Source: Psychrobacillus sp042945595 (GTDB lineage: Bacteria > Bacillota > Bacilli > Bacillales_A > Planococcaceae). From it: a stretch of DNA of 64,000 nt. A model generated the notes under the pieces. That model had not been told where the DNA came from and did no database searches. It worked only from the letters and a program-made list of their open reading frames with translations. The DNA is taken from contig NZ_CP168493.1 of assembly GCF_042945595.1 (NCBI RefSeq), forward strand, positions 1,984,001 to 2,048,000, given 5' to 3'. Made by a program: the position numbers and the translations under genes. This document shows positions 34,312-43,501 of the stretch, in pieces (position 1 is the first letter of the stretch; each line of letters opens with the position of its first letter).

Positions 34312-34533
34312 ATGGCACATTGTACTAACTGCAACTATAGAAGGAAAGCCAAAGAAATTTGGTCGCTTGGATTTTCAAAAAAGGGAAAATACTGTTCTAA
34401 TTGTGGAGACAAACAATATATTTCATACGAAACCCAAGGAATACTTACATTGGGTTATCTATGTCTTGTGTTTATTGTGATTTTCCCAATCCTCATCAAA
34501 TTAAGTGGTAAGGATGAGTCTGCATGGAAGTAA
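34312..34533 (+). CDS. CXXC-20-CXXC zinc-ribbon membrane protein
   Basis: 73 residues from the ATG at 34312 (AGAGGGAT 4 nt upstream). CTNC, exactly 20 residues, then CSNC, a spacing that names a small Bacillales family, followed by one or two membrane helices (about 45-66). Zinc binding is expected; the role is unknown. Confidence 0.85.
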   Translation: MAHCTNCNYRRKAKEIWSLGFSKKGKYCSNCGDKQYISYETQGILTLGYLCLVFIVIFPILIKLSGKDESAWK

Positions 34534-34605
34534 AAACTGAATTAGATAAGGCTGTTTTCGAAAACTTAGTTGTTATTAAATGAAATTTACTGGAGGTTAG
34601 CTTAT

Positions 34606-35058
34606 ATGAGGAAAAGTATGTTTTTTGTTTTATCATTGGTTTTTATGTCCGTCATTCTAATAGGTTGCCAATCCGAAGATAACACTACAATAGATGCAGA
34701 TCAGACTAATCCTAAGAAACAGTCAGAAGAAAACGAAAAATTGAAGATTGATGGAGTAATCGCAAAAGTTAACATTTCAAAATCAAAAGGTGGCAATCCA
34801 ATTATTTTTGATGATGACAATGCTATTGAAAATTTCAAAAGTATAATCTCTAGTGCTGTAAAGTTAAATGGAATCGTAAATATGACTAATCCAGAGTTTT
34901 ATATGGATATTGCCTATGAAAATGAAGAAAAACAAAGTTTTCAACTCTGGTTGGGCGGGACGTTTGAAGAAAGCACCTTAATGAAAACCGATGATACACA
35001 CACTATTTATATTCTACCAGAGGAATCGACAAACAAGATAATTGATTTAATGGAATAG
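34606..35058 (+). CDS. Lipoprotein, YhfM-like
   Basis: 150 residues from the ATG at 34606 (GGAGG 9 nt upstream). Signal peptide with lipobox LIG-C (Cys ~21). The mature domain has the pattern DGVIAKVNISKSKGG ... FKSIISSAVKLNGIVNM ... YMDIAYENEEKQSFQLWL that I associate with YhfM-like lipoproteins. Anchored outside the membrane; function unknown. Confidence 0.75.
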   Translation: MRKSMFFVLSLVFMSVILIGCQSEDNTTIDADQTNPKKQSEENEKLKIDGVIAKVNISKSKGGNPIIFDDDNAIENFKSIISSAVKLNGIVNMTNPEFYMDIAYENEEKQSFQLWLGGTFEESTLMKTDDTHTIYILPEESTNKIIDLME

Positions 35059-35233
35059 CAGTTGTAACCAAGACATCAATTTGAGGTCTTTTCAAATACT
35101 AAGTTTTTGCCAAATTCAAGCTGTCTAATTATCTCGTAGTAACGACTTGCAAACTTACCATCCAGACTTTTAAAAGATATTTACCATTTCGTTTTACAGA
35201 TGTATTTCCGCTTGAATTTAACATTTTCTTGTA

Positions 35234-35632
35234 CTAACCTTCCAACAATGGTATGTAAGTTATCTCGATACCAGAAACAACAGCAACTTTAAAACCCTTA
35301 CCTGTTGCATAAATCTTTGTTCCAACAGGTAACTTATTTGCTGTACCATTATTAAAGTTAAATGCTGATTCTTTTTGCTTTGTTATTACCCCAACTTGCT
35401 CACCTCGCGTATATTCGGATTCTGTAACCCATTCAATCTCTTGGGCATTCGCATATACAATATCTTCTAAAATAAAAATATCTACATCTCTATTTTTAAG
35501 CATCTCTTTTGGTGTTGGATTTCCAGTTATCATTCCATTGGAACAACCTGATAATAGTAATAACAGCAAAGAAACAAAGAATAATACTCGACTTATTCCT
35601 ACTTGATAATTCCTTTGTTTAGGCAAAAACAT
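35234..35632 (-). CDS. Lipoprotein
   Basis: 132 residues from the ATG at 35632 (GGAAGTGGG 7 nt upstream). Signal peptide ending LLLSG-C. The mature part (about 100 residues) contains VVSGIEITYIPLLEG; similar short lipoproteins are common in Bacillus, without known function. Convergent with the previous lipoprotein; the 175 bp between has no obvious terminator. Confidence 0.7.
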   Translation of the reverse strand: MFLPKQRNYQVGISRVLFFVSLLLLLLSGCSNGMITGNPTPKEMLKNRDVDIFILEDIVYANAQEIEWVTESEYTRGEQVGVITKQKESAFNFNNGTANKLPVGTKIYATGKGFKVAVVSGIEITYIPLLEG

Positions 35633-35696
35633 AAAATAACCCACTTCCTTTTATTAGGATAAGTAACTATTCTATATAAAGCGTATTAAGACCTTC

Positions 35697-36740
35697 TCAT
35701 TGATTTAAATAGAGCTCCAATTCTTTAGATAGCATATCGAGCGCTATTCTTTTAAGAGAATACTTTGCATCGATAATCTCCACTAACTTAGCTGCTCTCA
35801 ATATTTTAAGATGATGATGAATGGTGGATTTACCGATATTTAATTTTTCGGTAATATCCTGCAATGTACGGTCGTGTTCATATAGTAATTTTACGATTCT
35901 TAGACGTACCTCATCCCCCAATGCTTTGTGCTTAAGAACTAAAAAATTATTCGGTGAGTACTGATCATTTGGTGTAATACTTTCATTTGAAATTGGATAA
36001 TAAAAGACCTTTGTCCCTTCAATATCTGCCTCTATGTTCCACGGGCGATAGATGTATTGGGGGATTAACAAAACGTTATGAACACTAGGTTCTGGCAAAT
36101 ACGATACGCCCCCTGTAGCCCATTCAACCAATTCTTCTGGAGGCATTTTATCTACCATCTTTTTCTTCATTTCATAATCCGTTTTCAAGATAGTTTGAAG
36201 ATGGTATGAATCTTTCTCAATAATCGCTTCATACCAATAGTTCATCACATTTATAAGATGTTCTTTCAAGCGTTTTCCATTCGCTTGACAAATGAATTCA
36301 ATATAGTTTGGAAAGAATGAATGATGACTTGTTAGCTTCATCATTTCCTTCATGGCCGATTCTTCGCCTAATGAAGCTCTCCGCCTTATTTCTTGGTATT
36401 TGCTTCCGATAAACGGCAAACAAATAAATGTTAATTCTGTCATTGGTAGTGTCTGAATATATGAAGTAAATTCCCCTAAATCATGGAAGTCTCTTTTATG
36501 GAGCAGCTGTAGCAATGCCTTCCAAGTATTTTTAATGGAAACAAAGTCTAATTCCGCTAGTAGTCCAACTGGTAAGTGCTCTTTTAATTCCTCCCAATAA
36601 TCTGCTGGTTTTTCTAACGTTTTAATAATAGGAGTATTAGTAATTGCCGCTATCCCCAGTGCACACTCCCATAATACAGAGTGAGTAACATGAACTTGAT
36701 ACGTTTCTCTCTTTCTACTTGTATGATTTAATACATCCAT
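35697..36740 (-). CDS. ArsR-type HTH regulator with DUF5937-like N terminus
   Basis: 347 residues. The C-terminal winged HTH (residues ~268-340; LGDEVRLRIVKLLYEHDRTLQDITEKLNIGKSTIHHHLKILRAAKLV) is ArsR-like; the ~260-residue N-terminal part is all-helical. No metal-binding Cys cluster. ATG with GGGGTGATGAA upstream. Target unknown. Confidence 0.85.
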   Translation of the reverse strand: MDVLNHTSRKRETYQVHVTHSVLWECALGIAAITNTPIIKTLEKPADYWEELKEHLPVGLLAELDFVSIKNTWKALLQLLHKRDFHDLGEFTSYIQTLPMTELTFICLPFIGSKYQEIRRRASLGEESAMKEMMKLTSHHSFFPNYIEFICQANGKRLKEHLINVMNYWYEAIIEKDSYHLQTILKTDYEMKKKMVDKMPPEELVEWATGGVSYLPEPSVHNVLLIPQYIYRPWNIEADIEGTKVFYYPISNESITPNDQYSPNNFLVLKHKALGDEVRLRIVKLLYEHDRTLQDITEKLNIGKSTIHHHLKILRAAKLVEIIDAKYSLKRIALDMLSKELELYLNQ

Positions 36741-36821
36741 TTCATCACCCCTAAAAATTCTATGTATTTAGAATATACTATTCAAATATTTTAGAATCAA
36801 TAGATAATTTTTTATAACATG

Positions 36822-36863
36822 AAAAACTGTAGACGAATTCGTATTAATACGATTATCTACAGT
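36822..36863 (-). terminator. Terminator of the third ECF operon
   Basis: ACTGTAGA and TCTACAGT arms with an inner CGTATTAATACG palindrome, followed by TTTTTC on the minus strand. Confidence 0.75.
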
Positions 36864-36888
36864 TCCTCCTAAACGGTTTTTCATTGAG

Positions 36889-38160
36889 TTATTCAACTAG
36901 TTGCAAGGATTCGAGTCCCTTTAATTGATAGATGAATTCCTGAGTGCCCTTAGTGTTCTTATAGAACATATGAATATTTCGACTCTTAAGAGTTGTATTT
37001 ATTTCTTCATTCACATAATCATTTTGCTTAAATGCATTATTTATATTAGTAACCTTGAAATTTGGTTCCTCATAACTCAGCACCATGATAGATGTTTCTC
37101 CTTTTTCTTCTGTTTCAAGTAGAATTTCGTTTATTCCATCTTGATTGATATCGATGAAAGTTGGTATTCCTACTAAATGAAACCCCTTAAACTCCATATG
37201 CTTCTCATCATAAAAAATATAAGTAAAACCTTCTTGTATAGTACCAACTAATCCAAGTAAAGTAAGAGGACCTATCTGTTGGTCTTGTATTTGAATTTGT
37301 ACATCCTGTAGTACATCATCCACTAAATGAAAGAAAGATACACGTCCTAAATCGACAATCATTTCCCCTTTTACAAGCTGCGCAACTACTGTATCTTCCT
37401 TTTTCAATAATTGAAGTTCAATATCATCTCTCAAATTCTGTGTAGCAACTATTTTAGAGATATCTGTTTCTTGCTTTTCTACTTCATTAAATGATCCCAA
37501 TAATAAATCTGAATAACGTAAAAAAACTTCCTTTTGTGCAATAAATGGTTCAAACGTAGACCACTTCTCTAGAACCTGTTCATATGTGTCAACAGATGAT
37601 TCATCATAAAAATTTATGTGTATCGAATGAATGAACTTCATCTCTGGTTTCGCCAGATTATGAGTAACAATCTTTACCTCGTAAGATGGTTCCGCTCGGC
37701 TTGGAATAATCGATTCAATCTTAATAGAACTAAAGTCAACTCCCTTGTACATATTAACGATTTGTTTTAGGTCTTCCTCGTTCTCATAAAATGAATATGC
37801 TTTTAACTGATTTATGTCTCCTTGCTCAATACAAGTTAAATAATTGATAAATGCATCTGCAACCTCTTCTAAATTTGTTGTTACTACTATAGTTTTATAT
37901 AGATTTCCATAATTATCACTTAAATCAGCTGGTAAACTTTCTATAGTCTCCTGCTTATCAAATATTTGAGAAAAAGTAAGGACACCAAAACAAAGGAATA
38001 CAAGTACAAAGAGCGGTAGAAAGAACCAGGAAACTTTGCTTTTCTTTTTAGAGTGATTATTATTCCTCTGCTTTACCATTCTTCTTATTAGCTCATCATC
38101 CATCCACTGCTCTTTCCCAATAGCTGCATCTAATCCTTTTTTAATTGGAGAATCTTTCAT
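36889..38160 (-). CDS. Membrane protein partner of ECF sigma (anti-sigma candidate)
   Basis: 423 residues: cytosolic N terminus with a basic stretch (HSKKKSK), one helix (about 44-66), and a large extracellular part. The C-terminal third contains IDINQDGINEILLE, an FG-GAP/VCBS-type calcium-binding turn. ATG 6 nt after GGGGGAAC, overlapping the sigma gene by 20 nt. Anti-sigma role inferred from the pairing. Confidence 0.75.
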   Translation of the reverse strand: MKDSPIKKGLDAAIGKEQWMDDELIRRMVKQRNNNHSKKKSKVSWFFLPLFVLVFLCFGVLTFSQIFDKQETIESLPADLSDNYGNLYKTIVVTTNLEEVADAFINYLTCIEQGDINQLKAYSFYENEEDLKQIVNMYKGVDFSSIKIESIIPSRAEPSYEVKIVTHNLAKPEMKFIHSIHINFYDESSVDTYEQVLEKWSTFEPFIAQKEVFLRYSDLLLGSFNEVEKQETDISKIVATQNLRDDIELQLLKKEDTVVAQLVKGEMIVDLGRVSFFHLVDDVLQDVQIQIQDQQIGPLTLLGLVGTIQEGFTYIFYDEKHMEFKGFHLVGIPTFIDINQDGINEILLETEEKGETSIMVLSYEEPNFKVTNINNAFKQNDYVNEEINTTLKSRNIHMFYKNTKGTQEFIYQLKGLESLQLVE

Positions 38161-38680
38161 GAAAATGTTCCCCCTCTAGCGTAAAATGATTCTTTAGTTG
38201 TTCCCTTCCTCGTCTAAGTCGTGTTTTAACTGTGTTTACAGAACAATCAATTAATTCTGCAATTTCATCAATTTGAAAACCTTTATAATAATACAACACG
38301 ATGACCTCGCGATACTTAGTAGGTAACTGTAGCACCGCATTTCCAATCATTATATTGTCGTTTTTTTGAATTACGGAAGTCTCTGTTGTGTTCGAACTAC
38401 TGAACATAGTGTGAAGCATCATGGATACTCTTGTATTCTTGTAAGCCCAGCTTCTTAAATAATCATGACACTGATTAATAGTCATCCTATACAAATAGGT
38501 GCGATAAGTTGCTTCTCCTCGAAAATCCTTTCTTTTTTCAAATGCTTTAACAAACACTTCTTGCACAACATCTTCTGCTACTGTTCGATTTTTCACATAC
38601 GTAAAAGCTAATCGAAGTAGCTCTTCTCCGTATGTACGAATCAGTTCTTCAAAAAATAAATCTTCAGTCCTATCCTTCAA
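38141..38680 (-). CDS. ECF sigma factor
   Basis: 179 residues. Region 2 LLRLAFTYVKNRTVAEDVVQEVFVKAFEKRKDFRGEATYRTYLYRMTINQCHDYLR and region 4 LPTKYREVIVLYYYKGFQIDEIAELIDCSVNTVKTRLRRGREQLK are textbook SigM/SigX-group ECF. Third ECF system in the window, with its presumed anti-sigma immediately downstream. Confidence 0.92.
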   Translation of the reverse strand: MKDRTEDLFFEELIRTYGEELLRLAFTYVKNRTVAEDVVQEVFVKAFEKRKDFRGEATYRTYLYRMTINQCHDYLRSWAYKNTRVSMMLHTMFSSSNTTETSVIQKNDNIMIGNAVLQLPTKYREVIVLYYYKGFQIDEIAELIDCSVNTVKTRLRRGREQLKNHFTLEGEHFHERFSN

Positions 38681-38910
38681 ATCATCCCTCCTTCAGAATT
38701 GCAATTTAGACGGAACACTTCAGAAAAAAGTTTCAAAATAATAATAATTTTCTTACATATAATTTGAATTCGGAAAATATTCGCTGTGAACGTTGTTAGT
38801 ATGGGGGTTATTAAATCACTTTTTTCTATAGATTTTTCACTTACCCAATTATTTGGAACCTTGTCCTAAATGTTTCTATCCAACTAAAAGTTGCCTTCGA
38901 GAAAAATATT

Positions 38911-38939
38911 TTTACAAAGACAAGTTTTCGTGTTAATAT
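38911..38939 (+). promoter_or_regulatory. Promoter of mntH
   Basis: TTTACA (38911-38916), a 17-bp spacer and TAATAT (38934-38939). It sits ~90 bp before the mntH start in a 350-bp gap. Confidence 0.6.
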
Positions 38940-38978
38940 ACTTACATATACTAAAAAGTGTATACGATTACCTTAAAA

Positions 38979-38994
38979 GTTGGTCTAGGGAAAC
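38979..38994 (+). promoter_or_regulatory. Possible MntR operator
   Basis: GTTGGTCTAGGGAAAC is a 16-bp imperfect palindrome centred on CTAG, downstream of the promoter and upstream of the ribosome site. Its GGGAAAC half resembles MntR half-sites as I remember them; weak evidence. Confidence 0.3.
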
Positions 38995-39030
38995 ATTTAA
39001 ACTTAAACAGAAATTTAGGAGGGATATATA

Positions 39031-40389
39031 ATGAGTACTCGACCCAAAAATAAGTCCAATGAGCAAGGATGGTTTAAAGAAAGCTCTACTGTGAGTATGG
39101 AAGAGGTAAATAGCTCAGTGAACGTTCCGACTAAAGGAGGTTTTTGGCGAAAACTTTTGGCTTTTGCGGGACCTGGCTCTTTAGTAGCCGTTGGATATGT
39201 AGATCCAGGAAACTGGGCGACATCCATTGCTGGCGGCGCACGATTTGGATACACTCTATTGAGTGTTATTCTACTTTCTAATTTAATCGCCATGTTACTA
39301 CAATCTCTGTCTGCAAAACTTGGTATAGTAACTGGAAGAGACCTAGCGCAAGCAACAAGGGACGCTACCGGTAAGAAAACAGCCATTTTTCTTTGGATTT
39401 TAACAGAACTTGCTATTATTGCAACAGATCTTGCAGAGGTTATCGGTTCAGCTATAGCCTTAAATTTATTGTTTGGAATTCCCCTTTTGTTAGGAATTAC
39501 TATTACCACATTAGATGTATTACTTTTACTTTATTTGCAAAAGAAAAGCTTTCGGATTATTGAATCGATTGTCATCGTATTAATGTTTACTATTTTTGTT
39601 ATATTTGCATTTGAAGTGATTATTTCCAAACCTGAGATTTCTGCATTATTTGGTGGGTATGTACCACAAATGGAAATTGTCACAAATCCAGGCATGCTCT
39701 TTATTTCCCTAGGTATATTAGGAGCTACAGTCATGCCGCATAACTTATATTTACATTCTTCCATCGTTCAAACGAGAAACTACAAAAGAACAATAGAAGG
39801 AAAAAAAGAGGCTTTAAAATTTTCACTTATTGATACTACATTTTCTTTAACTACAGCCTTTCTTATCAACTCGGCTATTTTAATTCTTGGAGCGGCTGCA
39901 TTTTATGGAACGAGTTTAAATGTGTCTGAAATAGAGGCTGCATATGCATTATTAAGCCCAACGTTAGGAGTTGGTATTGCAAGTACATTATTTGCGGTTG
40001 CTTTACTTGCTTCCGGGCAAAACGCTACGATCACTGGAACGATGAGTGGGCAGATAGTGATGGAAGGATTTATTCATTTACGAATTACACCTTGGCTACG
40101 TCGCTTGATCACACGTTTATTAGCAGTTATTCCCGCTTTTATAGTGACTTGGATTGCTGGATCAAAAGGAACAGGGGAACTACTTTTGTGGAGTCAAGTT
40201 GTATTAAGTCTAGCCCTCCCATTTGCAGTTGTACCTTTAGTGTTATTTACTAGCGATAAAAGGAAAATGGGTGAATTCGCCAATAAATTACCCGTAAAAT
40301 TATTAGCATGGGTATGTACTGTTTTGATCATCATTTTGAATATATTCTTAATCTGTTATATTATCATAACTGGGCAAGATTTAGGTTAA
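39031..40389 (+). CDS. mntH: NRAMP-family Mn2+/H+ symporter
   Basis: 452 residues, eleven or so helices. DPGNWAT in helix 1 and MPHNLYLHSS in helix 6 are the metal-binding NRAMP signatures; the transport motif GQNATITGTMSGQIVMEGF follows. Imports Mn2+ (and related metals) with protons. A ~40-residue soluble N terminus precedes helix 1. ATG after AGGAGG. In relatives it is repressed by MntR when manganese is ample. Confidence 0.95.
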   Translation: MSTRPKNKSNEQGWFKESSTVSMEEVNSSVNVPTKGGFWRKLLAFAGPGSLVAVGYVDPGNWATSIAGGARFGYTLLSVILLSNLIAMLLQSLSAKLGIVTGRDLAQATRDATGKKTAIFLWILTELAIIATDLAEVIGSAIALNLLFGIPLLLGITITTLDVLLLLYLQKKSFRIIESIVIVLMFTIFVIFAFEVIISKPEISALFGGYVPQMEIVTNPGMLFISLGILGATVMPHNLYLHSSIVQTRNYKRTIEGKKEALKFSLIDTTFSLTTAFLINSAILILGAAAFYGTSLNVSEIEAAYALLSPTLGVGIASTLFAVALLASGQNATITGTMSGQIVMEGFIHLRITPWLRRLITRLLAVIPAFIVTWIAGSKGTGELLLWSQVVLSLALPFAVVPLVLFTSDKRKMGEFANKLPVKLLAWVCTVLIIILNIFLICYIIITGQDLG

Positions 40390-40400
40390 AATATACATTG

Positions 40401-40444
40401 AAAAAGCGGCATGATTTGATTAATAATCATATCGCTTTTTTTTT
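40401..40444 (+). terminator. mntH terminator
   Basis: AAAAAGCG ... ATGATT / AATCAT ... CGCTTTTT stem followed by nine T's, 12 bp past the stop. Confidence 0.9.
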
Positions 40445-40646
40445 CATGTATTAGTGTAAAACTCCATATTAAACATGGATACCTGAGAATTCATGCTGTA
40501 TTTATGTTCAACTAATTCAAACAGATGTTGTTTATTTAATAAAACCTGTAGACAATAGCATTACTCTAATTATCTATTGCTAAATACGAACTATTTGCTC
40601 ATCCTATTTATATTTAAGTTAGTAGAATTACTTAAACAATCATTAA

Positions 40647-40796
40647 TTAATACCATCCAGTTATTTTGGTTCCATCCTTATTGATCCTTATCACTTCTGG
40701 ATCATAATTAATAGGAGTTTGTGAGAAACTAAACCATATACGCACTCTATTTGTAAACAGAATTGTAGCCTCAGTACTTTCTTCATTTTTATATTG
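40647..40796 (-). pseudogene. C-terminal remnant of an unknown gene
   Basis: A coding-like frame without a start codon abuts the ligase stop: NQYKNEESTEATILFTNRVR, then IWFSFSQTPINYDPEVIRIN, ending DGTKITGWY. About 48 codons. It looks like the tail of a deleted gene; the family is not recognised. The rest of the 40445-40788 gap holds nothing I can name. Confidence 0.35.
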
Positions 40797-42366
40797 ATTT
40801 ACTGTTATCTTGAAGTGCGACCATTCCTATATTTTGTTTAAGTAGTCTCTTATCTATTTTACCTAATGGTGTATAGGGAATATTATCCACGAATACAATA
40901 TCCTTCGGTAAGTGAAATCGCGCAACCCTAGGGCGTAACCATACAAAAAGTTCTTCTTTTGTTAGAAGAGCATTTACTGGTTGCACAAACGCTAATAATC
41001 TTTGTCCAAACTTTTCATCTCTAATTCCTATAACTGCTACATCTTCAACTAGTGCATGATTTATTAGTACCTGTTCAATTTCAATTGGATAGACATTTTC
41101 TCCAGCTGAAACGACCATATCGTCTGTTCTGCCTCTTAAAAAATAATACCCATTATTATCTCGGTAACCTAAATCACCGGTTTCAATCCACAAGTTCTCC
41201 TTATTTGTCATCGACCATTTATTTTTCATGCAAAGTTGGCCAATTATTCCGTCATGAACCTTTATTTTATTGTTATCCATTATTTTTAATCGAACACCTT
41301 CTATTTTTTTACCGATCGTATAAACCGAATATTTCAAGTCTTGTGGTGTTGCGATTATATTTAAACCAGCTTCTGAAGTTCCGTAAAGATTGTACAATAC
41401 ATCCCCTAAATTACTGAAAACCTCACCTACAAGTTTCGGATTAAGCTCTGCTCCCCCTGAAGCAATGCAAACGAGAGATTTCAAATCTTCCGGATTGTTT
41501 TTTAACATTTTATGTATCATTAACGGTACTACTGTAATAACTTCAACATCGTAAACACGAATGATTCTACATGCTTCCTCTGCATTAAATCCTTTACTAA
41601 TAATTACTGTTTTCCCTAAAGCAATAAACGAAAATAAAACAGCGATTCCATAACCGTGATAAATAGGAGTAGCAATATAAGCTGTATGACAATGTAATAG
41701 TTTTAATCGAGTAAGTAAATTTAAGAATGGGTTTAAAAAATTGAATAATGAGGGGCTATGTTGGACTTCCTTTGACTTCCCTGTTGTTCCACCTGTTAGC
41801 AGCACAATTTTGCTCTGTGAAGATTTTGGGAGCTTGTATTTTCCATCAATAGTCGAGTTAAGTAAGTTATTTATTGCTGGCAAGTTTTCATGGTAGCTCA
41901 AGATTTTCTCATTATTGTATTGGGTTTCTTCCAAGAAAGAACTCAATTCAAAATCATAGACAAGTAATTTGAAATTATGCTGATTTAATAATTGATTAAA
42001 CTGTATTTTGCTCATTTCTGCGTTAAGCAAATATAAATCGGATCCAAGACGAGAGATAGCAAAAATTGATTTAACCAGTGAAGAATGGTTTTTACACAAA
42101 AAGCCAACCTTCTGACCTGATTTTAATTGGAATTTTTCTTTTAAAATGAAGGAAAGTTTTTCGGATTGTAACAGTAATTGCTTATAGCTTACTGTTTCTT
42201 CTTCGAAAACTAGTGCGATTTTATTGCCATATGTCCTTTCGGCAATATATAACAACAGCATTGTATTTATTCCGCATTTATAAATACCAATTATGAACCA
42301 ATATAATACTAATGGAGAAAATAATTTGATTTTATATAAAACGTGTAAAAGTTTTACTAATCTCAT
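40789..42366 (-). CDS. Acyl-CoA ligase (AMP-forming)
   Basis: 525 residues from the ATG at 42366, which overlaps the SDR stop as ATGA. ANL superfamily motifs: P-loop LLTGGTTGKSKEV, YGTSEAG, TGDLGYRDNNGYYFLRGRTDDMV, and catalytic Lys in TPLGKIDKRLL. The N terminus has a hydrophobic segment (about 15-35) suggesting membrane association. Activates a carboxylic acid, probably a fatty acid, with ATP and CoA. Coupled to the SDR gene, implying one pathway. Confidence 0.88.
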   Translation of the reverse strand: MRLVKLLHVLYKIKLFSPLVLYWFIIGIYKCGINTMLLLYIAERTYGNKIALVFEEETVSYKQLLLQSEKLSFILKEKFQLKSGQKVGFLCKNHSSLVKSIFAISRLGSDLYLLNAEMSKIQFNQLLNQHNFKLLVYDFELSSFLEETQYNNEKILSYHENLPAINNLLNSTIDGKYKLPKSSQSKIVLLTGGTTGKSKEVQHSPSLFNFLNPFLNLLTRLKLLHCHTAYIATPIYHGYGIAVLFSFIALGKTVIISKGFNAEEACRIIRVYDVEVITVVPLMIHKMLKNNPEDLKSLVCIASGGAELNPKLVGEVFSNLGDVLYNLYGTSEAGLNIIATPQDLKYSVYTIGKKIEGVRLKIMDNNKIKVHDGIIGQLCMKNKWSMTNKENLWIETGDLGYRDNNGYYFLRGRTDDMVVSAGENVYPIEIEQVLINHALVEDVAVIGIRDEKFGQRLLAFVQPVNALLTKEELFVWLRPRVARFHLPKDIVFVDNIPYTPLGKIDKRLLKQNIGMVALQDNSKSI

Positions 42367-43214
42367 TTTCTTTTCCCACTTTTTCTTAAAACACAAGGAA
42401 TAAATGCTTCCAAGATGCCCCTAAAAAATATGGATGCAAACTGGCCAAAAATCAACCACCACGGCCTATATTTATTTCTTTTCGTATACATGGATTTACA
42501 AATAATTTGTGCAACATGATTCGGGCAAATGGCTGGCATTTTTTGATAAGCAGTAGTTGGAAATATCATGGGGGTTCTAACTAATGGTAGATAGATAGAG
42601 GTTGTAAAAATCCCCACAACATTTAACTCCAGAGCTACAGATCGAAACCAAGTATCAAAAGCTGACTTGGAAGCCTGATATGCGGCCCAATACGGAATTG
42701 GTATTAACAGAGCGTTTACTGTAGAAATGTTGATAATCTGACCTTTATTTTTTTCTAGCAATGGAATGACTGACAACAGCAATTGAACTGGAGCGAAATA
42801 ATTGATAGCCATTGTTCGAGTAAAATCATGATATCGGTCTAATGAATTATAAATAGAGCGATTGATTGATATACCCGCATTGCTAACTACTAAATCCAAC
42901 CCTTCAGGAAGTTGATGAATAAATGCCAATAACTCTTCCAACTCTTCTTTATTTCTAAGATCTGCCCTGAAAATGCTTACCTTGACAGATTCCTTTTCTA
43001 TTTCACTTTTCATTGTTGAAAGCTTTTCCACTCTTCTTGCAACTAAGATTAAATGTACATTTATATCTGCTAGTAGATAAGCTACCTGTTCTCCTATTCC
43101 AGAGCTCGCACCAGTGATAAGAATAGTCTTTCCTTTTAGATTGCTGCTAAGCTTCTTTTTATTAAAATATGTAGAAGGAAATAATAATCTTTCTAAAAGG
43201 TTATATTTTTGCAT
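42363..43214 (-). CDS. Short-chain dehydrogenase/reductase
   Basis: 283 residues. NAD(P) site TGASSGIG (residues ~32-39), NAG in VVSNAGIS, catalytic Ser in INISTVNA, and YQASK. A C-terminal extension with hydrophobic residues (WWLIFGQFASIFFRGILEAFIP) may touch the membrane, as in fatty-acyl or 3-ketosphinganine-type reductases. Translationally coupled to the acyl-CoA ligase. Confidence 0.88.
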   Translation of the reverse strand: MQKYNLLERLLFPSTYFNKKKLSSNLKGKTILITGASSGIGEQVAYLLADINVHLILVARRVEKLSTMKSEIEKESVKVSIFRADLRNKEELEELLAFIHQLPEGLDLVVSNAGISINRSIYNSLDRYHDFTRTMAINYFAPVQLLLSVIPLLEKNKGQIINISTVNALLIPIPYWAAYQASKSAFDTWFRSVALELNVVGIFTTSIYLPLVRTPMIFPTTAYQKMPAICPNHVAQIICKSMYTKRNKYRPWWLIFGQFASIFFRGILEAFIPCVLRKSGKRK

Positions 43215-43312
43215 GTTAACAAATCCTTTTACTTGTTATGAATTTTAATTCTGCAACTTCTTGAAAAAGATACAGATTAATTTATTTGAATCGATAATTA
43301 TTTCATCATTAA

Positions 43313-43416
43313 GTGGTACTCAAATTGAGTTATGTGGCATTCAATTCAAGTTATGTGGTACTCATACCAAGTTATGTGTTATCCAGTCCGGATTATGTGG
43401 TACTCAGATGATTTAT
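43313..43416. repeat. 21-bp-period tandem array, GTGGTACTCA type
   Basis: Units begin at 43313, 43334, 43355, 43376 and 43397, an exact 21-bp period, with a conserved GTGGTACTCA ... AGTTAT frame and five or so variable bases. It occupies the intergenic gap between the SDR and VanW genes. No reading frame stays open through it (TGA at 43326-43328 in the best frame). Confidence 0.85.
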
Positions 43417-43501
43417 GACAGAATAATCATATAACCTAGGATTGTTCTCTCCACTTTATAATGTTTTCCTTTGTTAGTCATTATTTAAAGACGATTAGTT
43501 T

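Noticed and set aside
39015..39509. 164-codon minus-strand frame opposite mntH
   Set aside because: A shadow of the NRAMP gene; the plus strand has the ribosome site and family motifs.
43313..43416. CRISPR array
   Set aside because: Period is 21 bp with a ~10-bp conserved part; far too short for repeat plus spacer, and no cas genes are present.
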